Source: Actinoalloteichus hymeniacidonis
GTDB taxonomy: Bacteria; Actinomycetota; Actinomycetes; Mycobacteriales; Pseudonocardiaceae
Assembly: GCF_014203365.1 (NCBI RefSeq)
Contig: NZ_JACHIS010000001.1
Location: 1,364,001 to 1,428,000 of the forward strand
Reading direction: 5' to 3'
DNA: 64,000 nt
Both the position numbers and the translations under genes were made by a program. Positions within the stretch are counted from its first letter, which is position 1; every line of letters begins with the position of its first letter. Shown in pieces: positions 49,775-59,419 of the stretch. Below the pieces are notes generated by a model. It was not told where the DNA came from. It ran no database searches and saw only the letters and a list, made by a program, of their open reading frames with translations.

Positions 49775-51103
49775 GTGAGCGAGGATTCCACGCCGGTTCG
49801 CTATGCGGTGGTCGGGCTGGGATCGCGGGCGGAGATGTATGTCGACGCGCTGGCCACCCGGTTCCCCGAACACGCCGAACTCGTCGCGCTGTGTGATTCC
49901 AATCCGACGCGCATGCAGGTGCACAACGCCCGCCTCGCCGGACAACTCGGTGTCGCGGCGGTGCCGACCTACGCACCCGCCGATTTCTCCGAGATGCTGA
50001 CCAGGGAACGCGTCGACGCGGTGATGGTGTGCACCACCGACAGCTCGCACGACGACTACCTGGTGGCCACCGTCGAAGCCGGGCTGCGCGCCGTGACCGA
50101 GAAGCCGATGACGACCGACGTCGACAAGGCGCGTCGCATCCTGGAGGCGCAGGAGCGCACCGGCGGTCGGATCGAGGTCACCTTCAACTACCGCTACAAC
50201 CCGGTCCATCAGCGGGTCCGGGAGCTGTTGGCGGACAAGGTGATCGGCGATGTCGGATCGGTGCACTTCGAGTGGCTGCTCGACGTGCAGCACGGCGCCG
50301 ACTACTTCCGGCGGTGGCACCGTAATCGGGAGCACTCGGGCGGGTTGCTCGTGCACAAGTCCAGCCACCACTTCGACCTGGTCAACTGGTGGTTGGGCGA
50401 CGCGCCCGACTCGGTGATCGGCCTGGGCAATTTGTTCTTCTACGGCGCGGCGGGTGGTGCGCGCAACGGTTACGCCAAGGACTACGACCGGGCCGCGGGC
50501 TCCGAGGCCGCCGCCACCGACCCCTTCGCGCTCGACATGGCCGCCTCGCCCCGGCTCAAGGAGCTGTACCTGGACGCCGAGCACGAGGACGGCTACCAGC
50601 GCGACCGCAACGTGTTCGCCGCCGACATCGACATCGAGGACGACATGTCGGTGCTGGCCCGCTACCGGGGTGGCGCCTCGCTGACGTATCAGCTGACGGC
50701 CTACGCGCCCTACGAGGGCTACCGGGTGTCGTTCAACGGCACCAAGGGGCGGTTGGAGCTGGACGTGTTGGAGAACGACTACGCGCGTTCGCCTCTGGAA
50801 CACGGTTCGCGGATGGGCATCTCACCCGGTGCGGTGGAGGAAGCCGTTCCGACGCGTACGGCCATCACGGTGCGCCCGCTGTTCAAGCCCGCCGAGGTCG
50901 TGTTGGACGAGCCGATGCGACCCGGGCACGGCGGTGGGGACGAACTGATGCTGGACGCGCTGTTCGGCCCGGCCGCAGCCGACCCGCTGGGCCTGCGTGC
51001 CGACCACATCGCCGGGGCCAGGGCGTTGGCGATCGGGCTGGCGGCGACGAAGTCCTTCGGTACCGGTGGCCTGGTGCGGATCTCGGATCTGCTGCCCATC
51101 TGA
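49775..51103 (+). CDS. Gfo/Idh/MocA-family oxidoreductase
   Basis: 442 residues. The NAD(P)-binding fold starts RYAVVGLGSRAEMYVDAL. The TEKPMTT loop carries the conserved EKP Lys, and HKSSHHFDLVNWW holds the His near the active site. Such enzymes oxidise sugars, sugar acids or glycosides. Its place just before a GH42 galactosidase and near the rhamnose genes suggests a step in pectin-derived sugar breakdown. GTG 49775 is preferred to ATG 49754. Confidence 0.85.
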   Translation: MSEDSTPVRYAVVGLGSRAEMYVDALATRFPEHAELVALCDSNPTRMQVHNARLAGQLGVAAVPTYAPADFSEMLTRERVDAVMVCTTDSSHDDYLVATVEAGLRAVTEKPMTTDVDKARRILEAQERTGGRIEVTFNYRYNPVHQRVRELLADKVIGDVGSVHFEWLLDVQHGADYFRRWHRNREHSGGLLVHKSSHHFDLVNWWLGDAPDSVIGLGNLFFYGAAGGARNGYAKDYDRAAGSEAAATDPFALDMAASPRLKELYLDAEHEDGYQRDRNVFAADIDIEDDMSVLARYRGGASLTYQLTAYAPYEGYRVSFNGTKGRLELDVLENDYARSPLEHGSRMGISPGAVEEAVPTRTAITVRPLFKPAEVVLDEPMRPGHGGGDELMLDALFGPAAADPLGLRADHIAGARALAIGLAATKSFGTGGLVRISDLLPI

Positions 51104-51124
51104 GGCGGGAAGTCGACGGCGCGG

Positions 51125-51157
51125 GCCTGCCCGGCGGCACCGGCCGACCGGGCAGGC
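51125..51157. other. Intercistronic hairpin
   Basis: GCCTGCCCGG (51125-51134) pairs with CCGGGCAGGC (51148-51157) between the oxidoreductase and beta-galactosidase genes. It may act as a partial terminator or an mRNA stabiliser. Confidence 0.35.
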
Positions 51158-51230
51158 AGGCGCGACCATCCACCCGAGTCGGCCCGCTCCGGCGTCGACC
51201 GACTCGGCGCGACGCAAGGAGCATTCGAGC

Positions 51231-53279
51231 ATGGGCAAGGATCTGACCGCGCTGCGGAGCAGGCTCGGCGGCCCCGCCTACGGCTGCGACTACAACCCGG
51301 AGCAATGGCCCGAGGAGGTCTGGGCCGAGGACATGCGGTTGATGCGCCAGGCCGGGGTCAACCTGGTCAGCGTCGGCATCTTCTCGTGGGCGAAGATCGA
51401 ACCCCGTCCCGGCGAGTACGACTTCGGCTGGTTCGACCGGTTGATGGACCTCTTGGCCGCCAACGGCATCGGGGCGTGCCTGGCCACCATGACCGCCTCG
51501 CCGCCGCCATGGCTGGCCCGGTTGCATCCCGAGACACTGCCGATCACCGCGACCGGGGTTCGGTTGGCTCCAGGTTCACGGCAGCAGTTCTGTCCGTCGA
51601 GCCCGGTGTACCGCGACCACGCGCGCCGGCTGGTGGAGCAGATCGCCACCCGCTACCGGGACCATCCGGCCTTGGCGTTGTGGCACGTCAACAACGAGTA
51701 CGGCTGCCATATGAACGCCTGTTACTGCGAGGTCTCGGCGGCCGCGTTCCGCGAATGGCTCCGGGACCGTTACGGCGATCTGGCCACGCTGAACGCCGCC
51801 TGGTACACCGATTTCTGGTCGCAGCAGTACGGTGAGTGGGACGAGATCGGGGTGCCGAGCCTGGCGCCGTACCACCCGAACCCGACGCAGAGCATTGATT
51901 TCTCGCGCTTCACCTCGGATGCCTTCCTCGGCTGCTTCCGCACCGAGAAGGAGGTGCTGTCCCGGCTGACCCCCGAGGTCCCGGTGACCACCAACTTCAT
52001 CCACGAGGGACCGGCCATCGACCTGTTCGGTTGGGCCGAGGACCAGGACCTCATCGCCTTCGATTCCTACCCCGACCCCTTCGAGGCCGACAGCCACATC
52101 GCCGCCGGTTTCCACTATGACCTGATGCGCTCCCTGCGGCACGGTCAGCCGTGGTTTCTGATGGAGCAGGCCACGGCGGCGGTGAACTGGCGGGAGCGCA
52201 ACGCCATGAAGGCGCCGGGCGCGATGCGGCTGGGCAGCTGGCAGGCCGTCGCGCAGGGCGCCGACGCGGTGATGTTCTTCCAATGGCGGGCTTCCCGGGG
52301 CGGCACCGAGAAGTTCCACGCGGCGATGGTTCCGCACACCGGAACCGACACCCGGATCTTCCGCGAGGTGTGCGAACTCGGTGCCGAGCTCGCGGCGGTG
52401 CCCGGATTGGTCGACAGCCGGGTGCACGCCGACACGGCGCTGCTGTTGGACTGGTCGAGTTGGTGGGCCCTGGAACGCGATTCGCATCCGAGTGTCGACG
52501 TGACCCGCGGCGAGGCGGAGCTGGCGCACTACGCCCCGCTGTTCGAGGCCGGGGTGACCTGCGACGTCGTGCATCCGGAGCGGGATCTGTCCGGCTACCG
52601 GCTGGTGGTCGTGCCGAACCTGTATCTGATGACGGAATCGGTTGCTGAGCGCTTGCTTGCATATGTGCGGGGCGGCGGGCACCTGGTGGTGTCCTTCTTC
52701 TCCGGCATCGTCGACGAGAACGACCACATCCATCCAGGTGGGATGGCCCCGGCCCTGCGCGAGACCTTGGGAGTCTGGGTCGAGGAGTTCTGGGCCCTGC
52801 CCGAGGCGGGAACCGTGGCCGTGACCGGATTGGCGGGCAGCGATTCCACCGGCACCGGGCGGATCTGGTCGGAGGTGATCCGGCTGGAGGGCGCGCAGTC
52901 GCTGGCCGAGTTCGCCGAGGGCGAGTTGGTCGGTTCGCCCGCAGTCACCCGCCACCAACTGGATTCGGGTGTCGCCTGGTACCTGGGTACGCGCTTGGAT
53001 GCCGCCACGATGCGCGGCCTCCTCGATCGGGTGCGCGGCGAGGCCGGGGTCGCCCCCGACCTGGCGGTGCCGCCCGGTGTCCAGGCGGTCACCCGACATG
53101 CCGAGGACGGCACTCGTTTCCTGTTGCTGCTCAACCATGGCGACGAACCGGCGGAGATCACCCTCGACCAGCCGATGGTCGACCTACTGGCCGGTGTAAC
53201 CGAGCCCGACCGCGAATCCTCCACAGCGATCCGGCTGGGTAGCCGCGGGGTAGCGGTGCTGACCGCCGCGACGGATTGA
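51231..53279 (+). CDS. Beta-galactosidase, GH42 family
   Basis: 682 residues. The N-terminal TIM barrel contains the acid/base Glu in ALWHVNNEYGCH (near residue 155) and the nucleophile Glu in WFLMEQATAAVNW (near 310). Cys residues in NEYGCHMNACYC suggest the zinc site common in GH42. The trimerisation and C-terminal beta domains follow. There is no signal peptide, so it acts inside the cell on imported beta-galactosides, possibly galactan or RG-I side-chain fragments. ATG 51231 has AAGGAG upstream. Confidence 0.92.
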   Translation: MGKDLTALRSRLGGPAYGCDYNPEQWPEEVWAEDMRLMRQAGVNLVSVGIFSWAKIEPRPGEYDFGWFDRLMDLLAANGIGACLATMTASPPPWLARLHPETLPITATGVRLAPGSRQQFCPSSPVYRDHARRLVEQIATRYRDHPALALWHVNNEYGCHMNACYCEVSAAAFREWLRDRYGDLATLNAAWYTDFWSQQYGEWDEIGVPSLAPYHPNPTQSIDFSRFTSDAFLGCFRTEKEVLSRLTPEVPVTTNFIHEGPAIDLFGWAEDQDLIAFDSYPDPFEADSHIAAGFHYDLMRSLRHGQPWFLMEQATAAVNWRERNAMKAPGAMRLGSWQAVAQGADAVMFFQWRASRGGTEKFHAAMVPHTGTDTRIFREVCELGAELAAVPGLVDSRVHADTALLLDWSSWWALERDSHPSVDVTRGEAELAHYAPLFEAGVTCDVVHPERDLSGYRLVVVPNLYLMTESVAERLLAYVRGGGHLVVSFFSGIVDENDHIHPGGMAPALRETLGVWVEEFWALPEAGTVAVTGLAGSDSTGTGRIWSEVIRLEGAQSLAEFAEGELVGSPAVTRHQLDSGVAWYLGTRLDAATMRGLLDRVRGEAGVAPDLAVPPGVQAVTRHAEDGTRFLLLLNHGDEPAEITLDQPMVDLLAGVTEPDRESSTAIRLGSRGVAVLTAATD

Positions 53280-53321
53280 GTCTCGTCACGAGCGGTTCGC
53301 GCGAAACATGGGAGGAACGCG

Positions 53322-54218
53322 TCACGGTGGAGTCCGATCTTGACGACCGTGCAACCAATCCGAGCGTTGCTGACAGAGTTCGGCGAATTCCGAAGCGTTG
53401 CCGACCGTGAGCGCTACCGTCCGATGTGCGGCACGTAGGACGAGCACCGGGCCGGGTCTCGCGACGACACCGCGCCCTAGCCGTGCGTCGATCACCGGGT
53501 TCTCGGTGGTCGACGTCGACGCGGACTGTAGCTCGCTCAGCGGGAGGTGGCCGCTGGCAACGGTCCGAGCGCCGTGTTGACGAATGACCTGTACGACCCA
53601 GCGAACACGGTCGGCTTCAAGGTGGACGTGCGCATCCCGGAAACGTCGGACGCGCAGCCGTGTGGTCAAGGCGAAGCCGCTGCGTCCGGCCAACGCCAAC
53701 GGTGCTGACAGCAGAAGTCCGACCGCACCACGTGCCGCAGCGAACACCGGGACGGGCACGAGTATCGCGGCGATCAGCAGAACCGAAGCAAGACCTCGGT
53801 TGTCTCGAAGATCGGCAGAGCCCAGCAAGGCGATCGCGGCGAGTGCAGCCGTGACAAGCGTGGGGAGCAGTCCTGCGGAGGTCCACTCGGACACCTTCGG
53901 AATGACCAGGCCCCGGCGGATCCGGACAAGGATCAGTCCCACGGGAAGGCAGCACAACGCACCGATCACCAGCGCACCGAGGCCGCGTTCGCCCGCACCG
54001 AAGGTCAGCAGACCCAGCCCTACCAGTGCGATGACGAGTTGAACCGACGGCAGCACCACCAGCGCTAGCCGTAACCGGGACCGCACCCGTTGCCAGCGCC
54101 CTTCGAGGTCCACCCGTACCCGCTCATCGCAGTCCACCGGTAGGTGCTGGGGAATCAACGGGCCACCTGTCCCACTCGTCGACCTGAGTGGCTCCGCTCC
54201 GAATGGGGTGCGGGGCAC
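53322..54218 (-). CDS. Membrane protein downstream of CpnT-like gene (possible immunity protein)
   Basis: 298 residues. About four to six hydrophobic segments (LALVVLPSVQLVIALVGLGLL, ALVIGALCCLPVGLIL, LVTAALAAIALLG, VLLIAAILVPVPVFAAARG) are followed by a beta-rich cytoplasmic C-terminus. It lies 21 nt after the CpnT-like gene on the same strand. In such cassettes the last gene often encodes immunity, but there is no specific motif to prove this. GTG 54218 is used. Confidence 0.65.
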   Translation of the reverse strand: MPRTPFGAEPLRSTSGTGGPLIPQHLPVDCDERVRVDLEGRWQRVRSRLRLALVVLPSVQLVIALVGLGLLTFGAGERGLGALVIGALCCLPVGLILVRIRRGLVIPKVSEWTSAGLLPTLVTAALAAIALLGSADLRDNRGLASVLLIAAILVPVPVFAAARGAVGLLLSAPLALAGRSGFALTTRLRVRRFRDAHVHLEADRVRWVVQVIRQHGARTVASGHLPLSELQSASTSTTENPVIDARLGRGVVARPGPVLVLRAAHRTVALTVGNASEFAELCQQRSDWLHGRQDRTPP

Positions 54219-54239
54219 CTGGTCAGAGCCTGCTCGCGA

Positions 54240-55370
54240 TCATTCTCGTGCTTCCGGCAGCGGCGAATCGTCGCCCTGGTTCTGCGGGCGATGTCGGCCC
54301 GCCTGGTCGATGACATTCGAGCCGTTGATCCCGACCTGTTCCCGCGTCCCACTGTTGTACGGGTTCTCGAAACCCTCGGGAGCCCGACCACCGACGGGCC
54401 AGTTGCGGCCGCTGTCGAGCACTTCCCGTGCATGACTGGGATTGTTGCGCGGCGTCGAGTGCTCCGTCGTCTGATTCGGGAAGGTCGATTCCGCCAATCC
54501 CTGGGTTCGATCGGACATGTTGCCCTGAGCGCCGCCGATCGTCCCGGAGATGGTGTTGCTGGTGAGATTGCGGTAATCCCAGCCGCTGCCGTACTCGCCG
54601 CCGGTCAGGGAGCTCACGCCGCCCTGAGCAGTGAACTCCGTGACGCCTTGGGCGAACCCGCCCACTGCTCCGGCACCCGCTCCACGTAAGGCAGCCCCGC
54701 CCATTCCTCGGGACGCTCCGGTAGGGATGGCGCTCGTGACGGCGCCGCCCACCGTCTGCCCGGCCCCTTGGATGACGCCGTTGACGATGTGATTGCCGAA
54801 ATTGCCGTGATCGAGCCCGGACCGGTCTCCTCGGGCCATCTGGAAGGCCTGGATTCCGTAGTCGGTCGCCAGGTTCGTGGCGATGTTGAGCAGAATGTTC
54901 TGGATCAGCTTCTGCAGGATCTGGCGGACGACGACCTGGGTAGCGGCCTGCGCTACCGGGATGCCTGCGGAAGCGGTACCAAGACTGGCCGCCGCAGCCG
55001 CCAGCAATGCGATGATCTGCACCGCCAGTGCGGCCAGCGCGATGTAGATGCTGATCTTCGCGTGTTCGACCTCCAGAGCCATGTCTCCGCAGCCGGTGGA
55101 GAGCTGTTGGGACATCTCGGAGAACGCGACGAGGTAGCCTTCGAACTCTTCCCAGTAGGTTTGGAATTGTTCGGCGGTCTCGCCTTGCATCGTGGCGGCT
55201 GCCGATTGTGCCGCCGCCTGTGCGGTTTCCTTGACTGCGGTGATGTCGGTACCCGCGGTTTCCCAGGCGTCCCGCATCTCGCGGAGCTTGTCCTCATCGC
55301 TCTCGGGCCAATCGGCGCCGAGCGCTATCGATGCGACCCATTGCAGGGACTCGGGCAATTCCATTCCCAT
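54240..55370 (-). CDS. CpnT-like/WXG100-like type VII secretion cargo
   Basis: 376 residues. The N-terminus (LPESLQWVASIALGADWPES, DEDKLREMRDAWETAG) and the following helices match the N-terminal domain of CpnT-type outer-membrane channel/toxin proteins. A hydrophobic stretch (residues ~107-135) is followed by QILQKLIQNILLNIATNLATDYGIQAF and a Gly-rich region. The C-terminal ~100 residues are polar and disordered, with no toxin fold that I can see, so the toxin part may be novel or missing. ATG 55370 has GGGAG upstream; it follows the WXG100 gene by 17 nt. Confidence 0.75.
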   Translation of the reverse strand: MGMELPESLQWVASIALGADWPESDEDKLREMRDAWETAGTDITAVKETAQAAAQSAAATMQGETAEQFQTYWEEFEGYLVAFSEMSQQLSTGCGDMALEVEHAKISIYIALAALAVQIIALLAAAAASLGTASAGIPVAQAATQVVVRQILQKLIQNILLNIATNLATDYGIQAFQMARGDRSGLDHGNFGNHIVNGVIQGAGQTVGGAVTSAIPTGASRGMGGAALRGAGAGAVGGFAQGVTEFTAQGGVSSLTGGEYGSGWDYRNLTSNTISGTIGGAQGNMSDRTQGLAESTFPNQTTEHSTPRNNPSHAREVLDSGRNWPVGGRAPEGFENPYNSGTREQVGINGSNVIDQAGRHRPQNQGDDSPLPEARE

Positions 55371-55387
55371 GGCGTGCTCCCGGGTTA

Positions 55388-55717
55388 TCAGTAGCCCAAG
55401 CCCTGGGCCTGCTGTTGGAAGGCTTGTTCGGCGGCGTGATCATCGGAATCCCACTGCTCGGCCGATGCATCGAGGTTGTCGCGGATGGCGTTGAGCCCTT
55501 CTGCGAAGGTGCCGAAGGCGGCGGTTCCCTCTTCGGCGGCGGGTTCGTAGGCGGTGCCGAAATTCGTGCCGGGCTCGTCGTTGCCCCAGGCACCTGCTGC
55601 GGCGGACAGACTTGCCGTCAGACGCTCATGGGCATCGAGGAGCTGATCGGCGGCCGAGCTGAACTGCGGTGCCACTCCGCGCAATGCCGTGGTATCCGCG
55701 CTGTATCCGTCGCTCAC
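55388..55717 (-). CDS. WXG100/EspC-like small protein
   Basis: 109 residues in a helix-turn-helix layout (DTTALRGVAPQFSSAADQLL; AAGAWGNDEPGTNFGTAYEP; FAEGLNAIRDNLDASAEQW). The central AGAWGNDEPG resembles the WXG turn. It is likely a secretion partner of the CpnT-like protein. GTG 55717 overlaps the stop of the YbaB-like gene (GTGA). Confidence 0.75.
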   Translation of the reverse strand: MSDGYSADTTALRGVAPQFSSAADQLLDAHERLTASLSAAAGAWGNDEPGTNFGTAYEPAAEEGTAAFGTFAEGLNAIRDNLDASAEQWDSDDHAAEQAFQQQAQGLGY

Positions 55718-56250
55718 CAGGAACCCCTCCTCATCATGAAGCCGTCGTCATCGTCGGGTTCGTCGCGGCTGTCGCGTCGCTGTGGCGGCGGGTTCCCCGC
55801 TGTGCTGCGGTCGGGGCCGTCCATCGGCGCCAACGGGCGGTTCGCCGTTTCGAAAAGCTGTTGGAGGGACGGCGCGCCGTCGAACACCTCGGGTAGGTCG
55901 ACGACCGGTGGTTGGGTGACCTCGGCGAACGCATCACTGACCTGTGCCTGCGATTGCGCTTTGGCTCTGGCTATTGTTTCGACAATCGAGCCGGCCAGTC
56001 GCTCGGTCGTACTGCGGGCGAACACGGTGGGAGCCAGTTGCAATTGGGTGATCGCACCCGTGCCGTCCACAACCACACTGACAAGCCCGTCGGGCGAGGT
56101 TGCTTCGCCGTGTGCCTGCTTGGCGCTCTCCTGTGCTTCGGCGAGCTGATCGGTTTGTCGTTCGAGCTGTTCGGTCAATGCGGCGGCGTGCGCCTTCAGG
56201 ATCGGTAACCTCCGCTCCAGCTCGGCCCTTCTGTCGTCCGAATCCGACAT
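55714..56250 (-). CDS. YbaB/EbfC-family protein
   Basis: 178 residues. A coiled-coil N-terminus (ERRLPILKAHAAALTEQLERQTDQLAEAQ) precedes the YbaB core (GLVSVVVDGTGAITQLQLAPTVF) and a Pro/Asp-rich tail. YbaB proteins bind DNA; in actinomycetes they often lead WXG100/type VII operons, as here. ATG 56250 follows GGGGGTGATC; the frame is open to 56352. Confidence 0.8.
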   Translation of the reverse strand: MSDSDDRRAELERRLPILKAHAAALTEQLERQTDQLAEAQESAKQAHGEATSPDGLVSVVVDGTGAITQLQLAPTVFARSTTERLAGSIVETIARAKAQSQAQVSDAFAEVTQPPVVDLPEVFDGAPSLQQLFETANRPLAPMDGPDRSTAGNPPPQRRDSRDEPDDDDGFMMRRGSW

Positions 56251-56499
56251 GATCACCCCCGAAGGAAAGCGGATCACTCTAGAGGAAACCATAGGGCGAT
56301 TTCTGGGTCTGCTCGGATGATCGGTGAAAAAATATGGTCGTTCGGCCGTCATGGGAAACAGCTCGGCATTCGACCGATTCGACGGAGCAGTGCGGTGGAT
56401 AGAGCGCGCGACTCGACAGCCATCGGGTGCCCGAAGCGTGCGGTGGCGATGTGGAGCGTGGCGCGACGGCTTCGGGCCTGCGCGAGCGCGTCTAGGCCC

Positions 56500-57525
56500 T
56501 CACCCTCGCGATCGGCGCGGATGGCTGGAATCCCGAACCACCAACTCCGGGGTGAACACGGTGTGTTGGTGAGTGTGCTCCTTGGGGACGAGTGTCTCGG
56601 AGATCACCAGGTCCGCGGCGGTGCGGCCGATCAGGTAGCGGGGTTGGCGTACGGAGGTGAGGGGCACGGCCGCGGCCGAGGCGAAGTCGATGTCGTCGTA
56701 ACCGACCAGGGCGACATCCTCCGGAATGCGCACTCCGGCCCGCATCAACACCTGGAGCAGGCCTAGGGCGAGCAGGTCATTGGCGCAGAAGACGCCGTCG
56801 GGCAGTGTGGGGGCGGCGAGGAGTTGTTCGGCGGCACGCTGCCCGGAGGCGACGTTCAGCGCGGGCACCTCGACGGTGCGCAGGGCGTCCTCGGGTCGGC
56901 CGGTGCGCTCGACGGCCACTCTGGCGCCCGCGAGTCGGTCGGCGCACTGCCGGATCGACTCGGGGCCGGTGACCATCACCAGGTTCTGATGCCCGCCCGC
57001 GAGGAGGTGGGTGGTGGCGAGATCACCGCCGACGACGTCGTCGACCGACACCGAGCAGACCTCCTCGGATGCCGTCGGGTGATCGAGCAGCACGACGGAG
57101 ACGCCGCGTTGCTGGAGGCGACGGACCGGTTCGAGGGAGTCGCCGACCGGGGTGATCAACACGGCATGGGCGCGCTGCTCGATGAGCAGGTCCAGATAGC
57201 GGCTCTCCCTGGCACTGGATTCGTCGCTGTTGCAGAGGATCACCACGTGTCCCGCTTCGGTGGCGACGTCCTCCACCCCCCTGGCGACGTCGGTGAAGAA
57301 GGGGTTGCCGACGTCGAGGACCACCAGCCCGATCGTGCGCGCCGTGCCCGATCTGAGCTGGCGGGCGGATTCGTTGCGCACGAAACCCAGGCTCTCGATG
57401 GCCGCGAGTACGCGGTCTCTGGTCGCCGGTGCGACGACGGCCGGTCGGTTGAGCACGTTGGAGACCGTGCCGACCGAGACCCGCGCCGCCGCGGCGACCT
57501 CCCGGATGCTCGCTGTCGGGTTCAC
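56500..57525 (-). CDS. LacI-family regulator of rhamnose genes
   Basis: 341 residues. The N-terminal HTH (SIREVAAAARVSVGTVSNVLNRP, SLGFVRNESARQLR) is followed by a periplasmic-binding-protein-like domain (GLVVLDVGNPFFTDVARGVEDVA; HAVLITPVGDS; VALVGYDDIDFA). It is divergent from the rhamnose operon with two TTGAAACG-type operators between them, so it probably represses those genes and is released by a rhamnose-derived inducer. GTG 57525 has AAGGGGGA 8 nt upstream. Confidence 0.85.
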   Translation of the reverse strand: MNPTASIREVAAAARVSVGTVSNVLNRPAVVAPATRDRVLAAIESLGFVRNESARQLRSGTARTIGLVVLDVGNPFFTDVARGVEDVATEAGHVVILCNSDESSARESRYLDLLIEQRAHAVLITPVGDSLEPVRRLQQRGVSVVLLDHPTASEEVCSVSVDDVVGGDLATTHLLAGGHQNLVMVTGPESIRQCADRLAGARVAVERTGRPEDALRTVEVPALNVASGQRAAEQLLAAPTLPDGVFCANDLLALGLLQVLMRAGVRIPEDVALVGYDDIDFASAAAVPLTSVRQPRYLIGRTAADLVISETLVPKEHTHQHTVFTPELVVRDSSHPRRSRG

Positions 57526-57613
57526 CCGCGTCCCCCTTGATCGGACTACATCGTGGCTTGCGGACCTGCACCCCAGCCGTGCTGAATCGTCGTGTGCTGC
57601 GCCGGATGGCGTA

Positions 57614-57627
57614 TTGAAACGTGTCAA
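57614..57627. promoter_or_regulatory. LacI-type operator 1, TTGAAACGTGTCAA
   Basis: A near-perfect palindrome around a central CG, one mismatch from TTGAAACGTTTCAA. It lies 87 bp upstream of the LacI start and resembles the second site near 57.76 kb. Confidence 0.65.
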
Positions 57628-57755
57628 CAGGACGCGTGTGTGCTCGGGCGAGTATGCACCAGATCTTCGTGACCAACCCGAAACATGACCGATTCTCGTC
57701 GGAAAAGGTTGACTCTCCTCGGCGCTGTATCGCAAGCTGGGACCAACATTGCGGC

Positions 57756-57769
57756 TTGAAACGATTCAT
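57756..57769. promoter_or_regulatory. LacI-type operator 2, TTGAAACGATTCAT
   Basis: Shares the TTGAAACG half and a TTCA right half with operator 1. It lies 33 bp before the mutarotase start, well placed to block the rhamnose promoter. Confidence 0.65.
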
Positions 57770-57802
57770 TAATGCTGCGGAAACCGCCGAGAGGGGTCGA
57801 GA

Positions 57803-58123
57803 GTGGCCGAACGGGTGTGCTTCACGCTCCAGGTACGGGCCGACCGCCTGGAGGAGTACCGCGCGCGGCACGAGGATGTCTGGCCGGAGATGCGGAAAGC
57901 GCTATCCGAGGCGGGCTGGCGCAACTACTCCCTCTTCCTGCGGCCCGACGGACTGCTCATCGGCTACCTCGAGTGCGAGGACTTCGCCGCCGCCAAGGCC
58001 GCGATGGACGCCACCGAGGTCAACGACCGCTGGCAGACCTACATGGCCGACCTCTTCGTCGGCCTGGATGGCCATGCCGACGCGAGCATGCAGCCATTAC
58101 CCGAGGTCTTCCACCTCCCGTGA
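57803..58123 (+). CDS. rhaM: L-rhamnose mutarotase
   Basis: 106 residues. The RhaM ferredoxin-like fold shows in CFTLQVRADRLEEYRARHEDVWPEM, GWRNYSLFLRPDGLLIGYLE and VNDRWQTYMADLF. It speeds alpha/beta anomer exchange of L-rhamnose before isomerisation. GTG 57803 follows GAGAGGGGTCGAGA. It is the first gene of the rhamnose operon. Confidence 0.92.
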   Translation: MAERVCFTLQVRADRLEEYRARHEDVWPEMRKALSEAGWRNYSLFLRPDGLLIGYLECEDFAAAKAAMDATEVNDRWQTYMADLFVGLDGHADASMQPLPEVFHLP

Positions 58124-58181
58124 CCAGCCAGCCTTCCCGGTCTCGACGAGGAGCCGGGGGAGTCTTTCGAGGAGAAGCACG

Positions 58182-59363
58182 ATGACCGACATCGACCCGT
58201 CCCGGCGTGCCGCGCTGTTCGACGTCCTGCGTAGCCAGCGGATCGAGACGCCCTCATGGGCGTACGGCAACTCGGGGACTCGCTTCAAGGTCTTCGAGCA
58301 GGCAGGCGTGCCGAGGAACCCGACCGAGAAGATCGAGGACGCCGCGAAGGTCCACGAGTTCACCGGCATCGCGCCCAGCGTCGCCCTGCACATCCCGTGG
58401 GACCGGGTCGACGACTACGCCGCGCTGCGCAAGCACGCCGAGGACGCCGGCATCGCGTTGGGCGCCATCAACCCCAACGTCTTCCAAGAGGACGACTACA
58501 AGCTCGGCAGCGTGTGCAGCCCCGACGCGGGCGTGCGGCGAAAGGCCACCGACCACCTGCTCGACTGCGTCGAGATCGCCGGACAGACCGGCTCCTCCGT
58601 CCTGTCGCTGTGGTTCGCCGACGGCCTCAACTACCCGGGCCAAGACGACCTGCGTGCCCGACAGGACCGGTTGGCCGAGGCTTTGCGCGAGGTCTACGAC
58701 CAGATGCCCGCCGGGCTGCGGATGCTCCTGGAATACAAGTTCTTCGAACCTGCCTTCTACGCGACCGACGTCCCGGACTGGGGCACGTCCTTCGCGCACT
58801 GCCTGGAACTCGGCCCGGCGGCGCAGGTCCTGGTCGACACCGGACACCACGCACCCGGCACCAACATCGAGTTCATCGTCGCGTTCCTGCTGCGGGCCAA
58901 GCGGTTGGGCGGATTCCACTTCAACTCGCGCTTCTACGCCGACGACGACCTGATCGCAGGCGCGGCCGACCCGTTCCAGCTGTTCAGGATCATGAGCGAG
59001 GTCGCGCGCGGCGGTGGTCTCGACCGGGAGACCGGTGTCGAGTTCATGCTCGACCAGTGCCACAACATCGAGCCGAAGATCCCCGCGATGATCCGCTCGG
59101 TCTGCAACATCCAAGAAGCCACCGCCAAGGCACTGCTGATCGACACCGACGCGCTGCGCGCCGCCCAGAACGAGGGCGATGTGCTCGCCGCCAACGCGGT
59201 CGTGATGGACGCCTACAACACCGATGTGCGCCCACTGCTCGCCGAACTGCGCCAGGACCAGGGCCTGGACCCCGACCCGATGGCCGCCTACCTGCGCTCC
59301 GGCTACCAGGAACGCATCGTGGCCGAGCGGGTCGGCGGCAGCGCAGCAGGCTGGGGCGCCTGA
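58182..59363 (+). CDS. rhaI: L-rhamnose isomerase, TIM-barrel type
   Basis: 393 residues of the xylose-isomerase-like TIM barrel used for L-rhamnose isomerase in actinomycetes and Pseudomonas. Metal-binding stretches include LLEYKFFEPAFY, VLVDTGHHAPGTN and FHFNSRFYADDD. It converts L-rhamnose to L-rhamnulose. ATG 58182 has GAGGAG 9 nt upstream. Confidence 0.9.
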   Translation: MTDIDPSRRAALFDVLRSQRIETPSWAYGNSGTRFKVFEQAGVPRNPTEKIEDAAKVHEFTGIAPSVALHIPWDRVDDYAALRKHAEDAGIALGAINPNVFQEDDYKLGSVCSPDAGVRRKATDHLLDCVEIAGQTGSSVLSLWFADGLNYPGQDDLRARQDRLAEALREVYDQMPAGLRMLLEYKFFEPAFYATDVPDWGTSFAHCLELGPAAQVLVDTGHHAPGTNIEFIVAFLLRAKRLGGFHFNSRFYADDDLIAGAADPFQLFRIMSEVARGGGLDRETGVEFMLDQCHNIEPKIPAMIRSVCNIQEATAKALLIDTDALRAAQNEGDVLAANAVVMDAYNTDVRPLLAELRQDQGLDPDPMAAYLRSGYQERIVAERVGGSAAGWGA

Positions 59364-59419
59364 GAAGCAGCACCGCCGAGAACCCGCCCGCCGAGCATTG
59401 CGGACACGAGAGACGAGAG

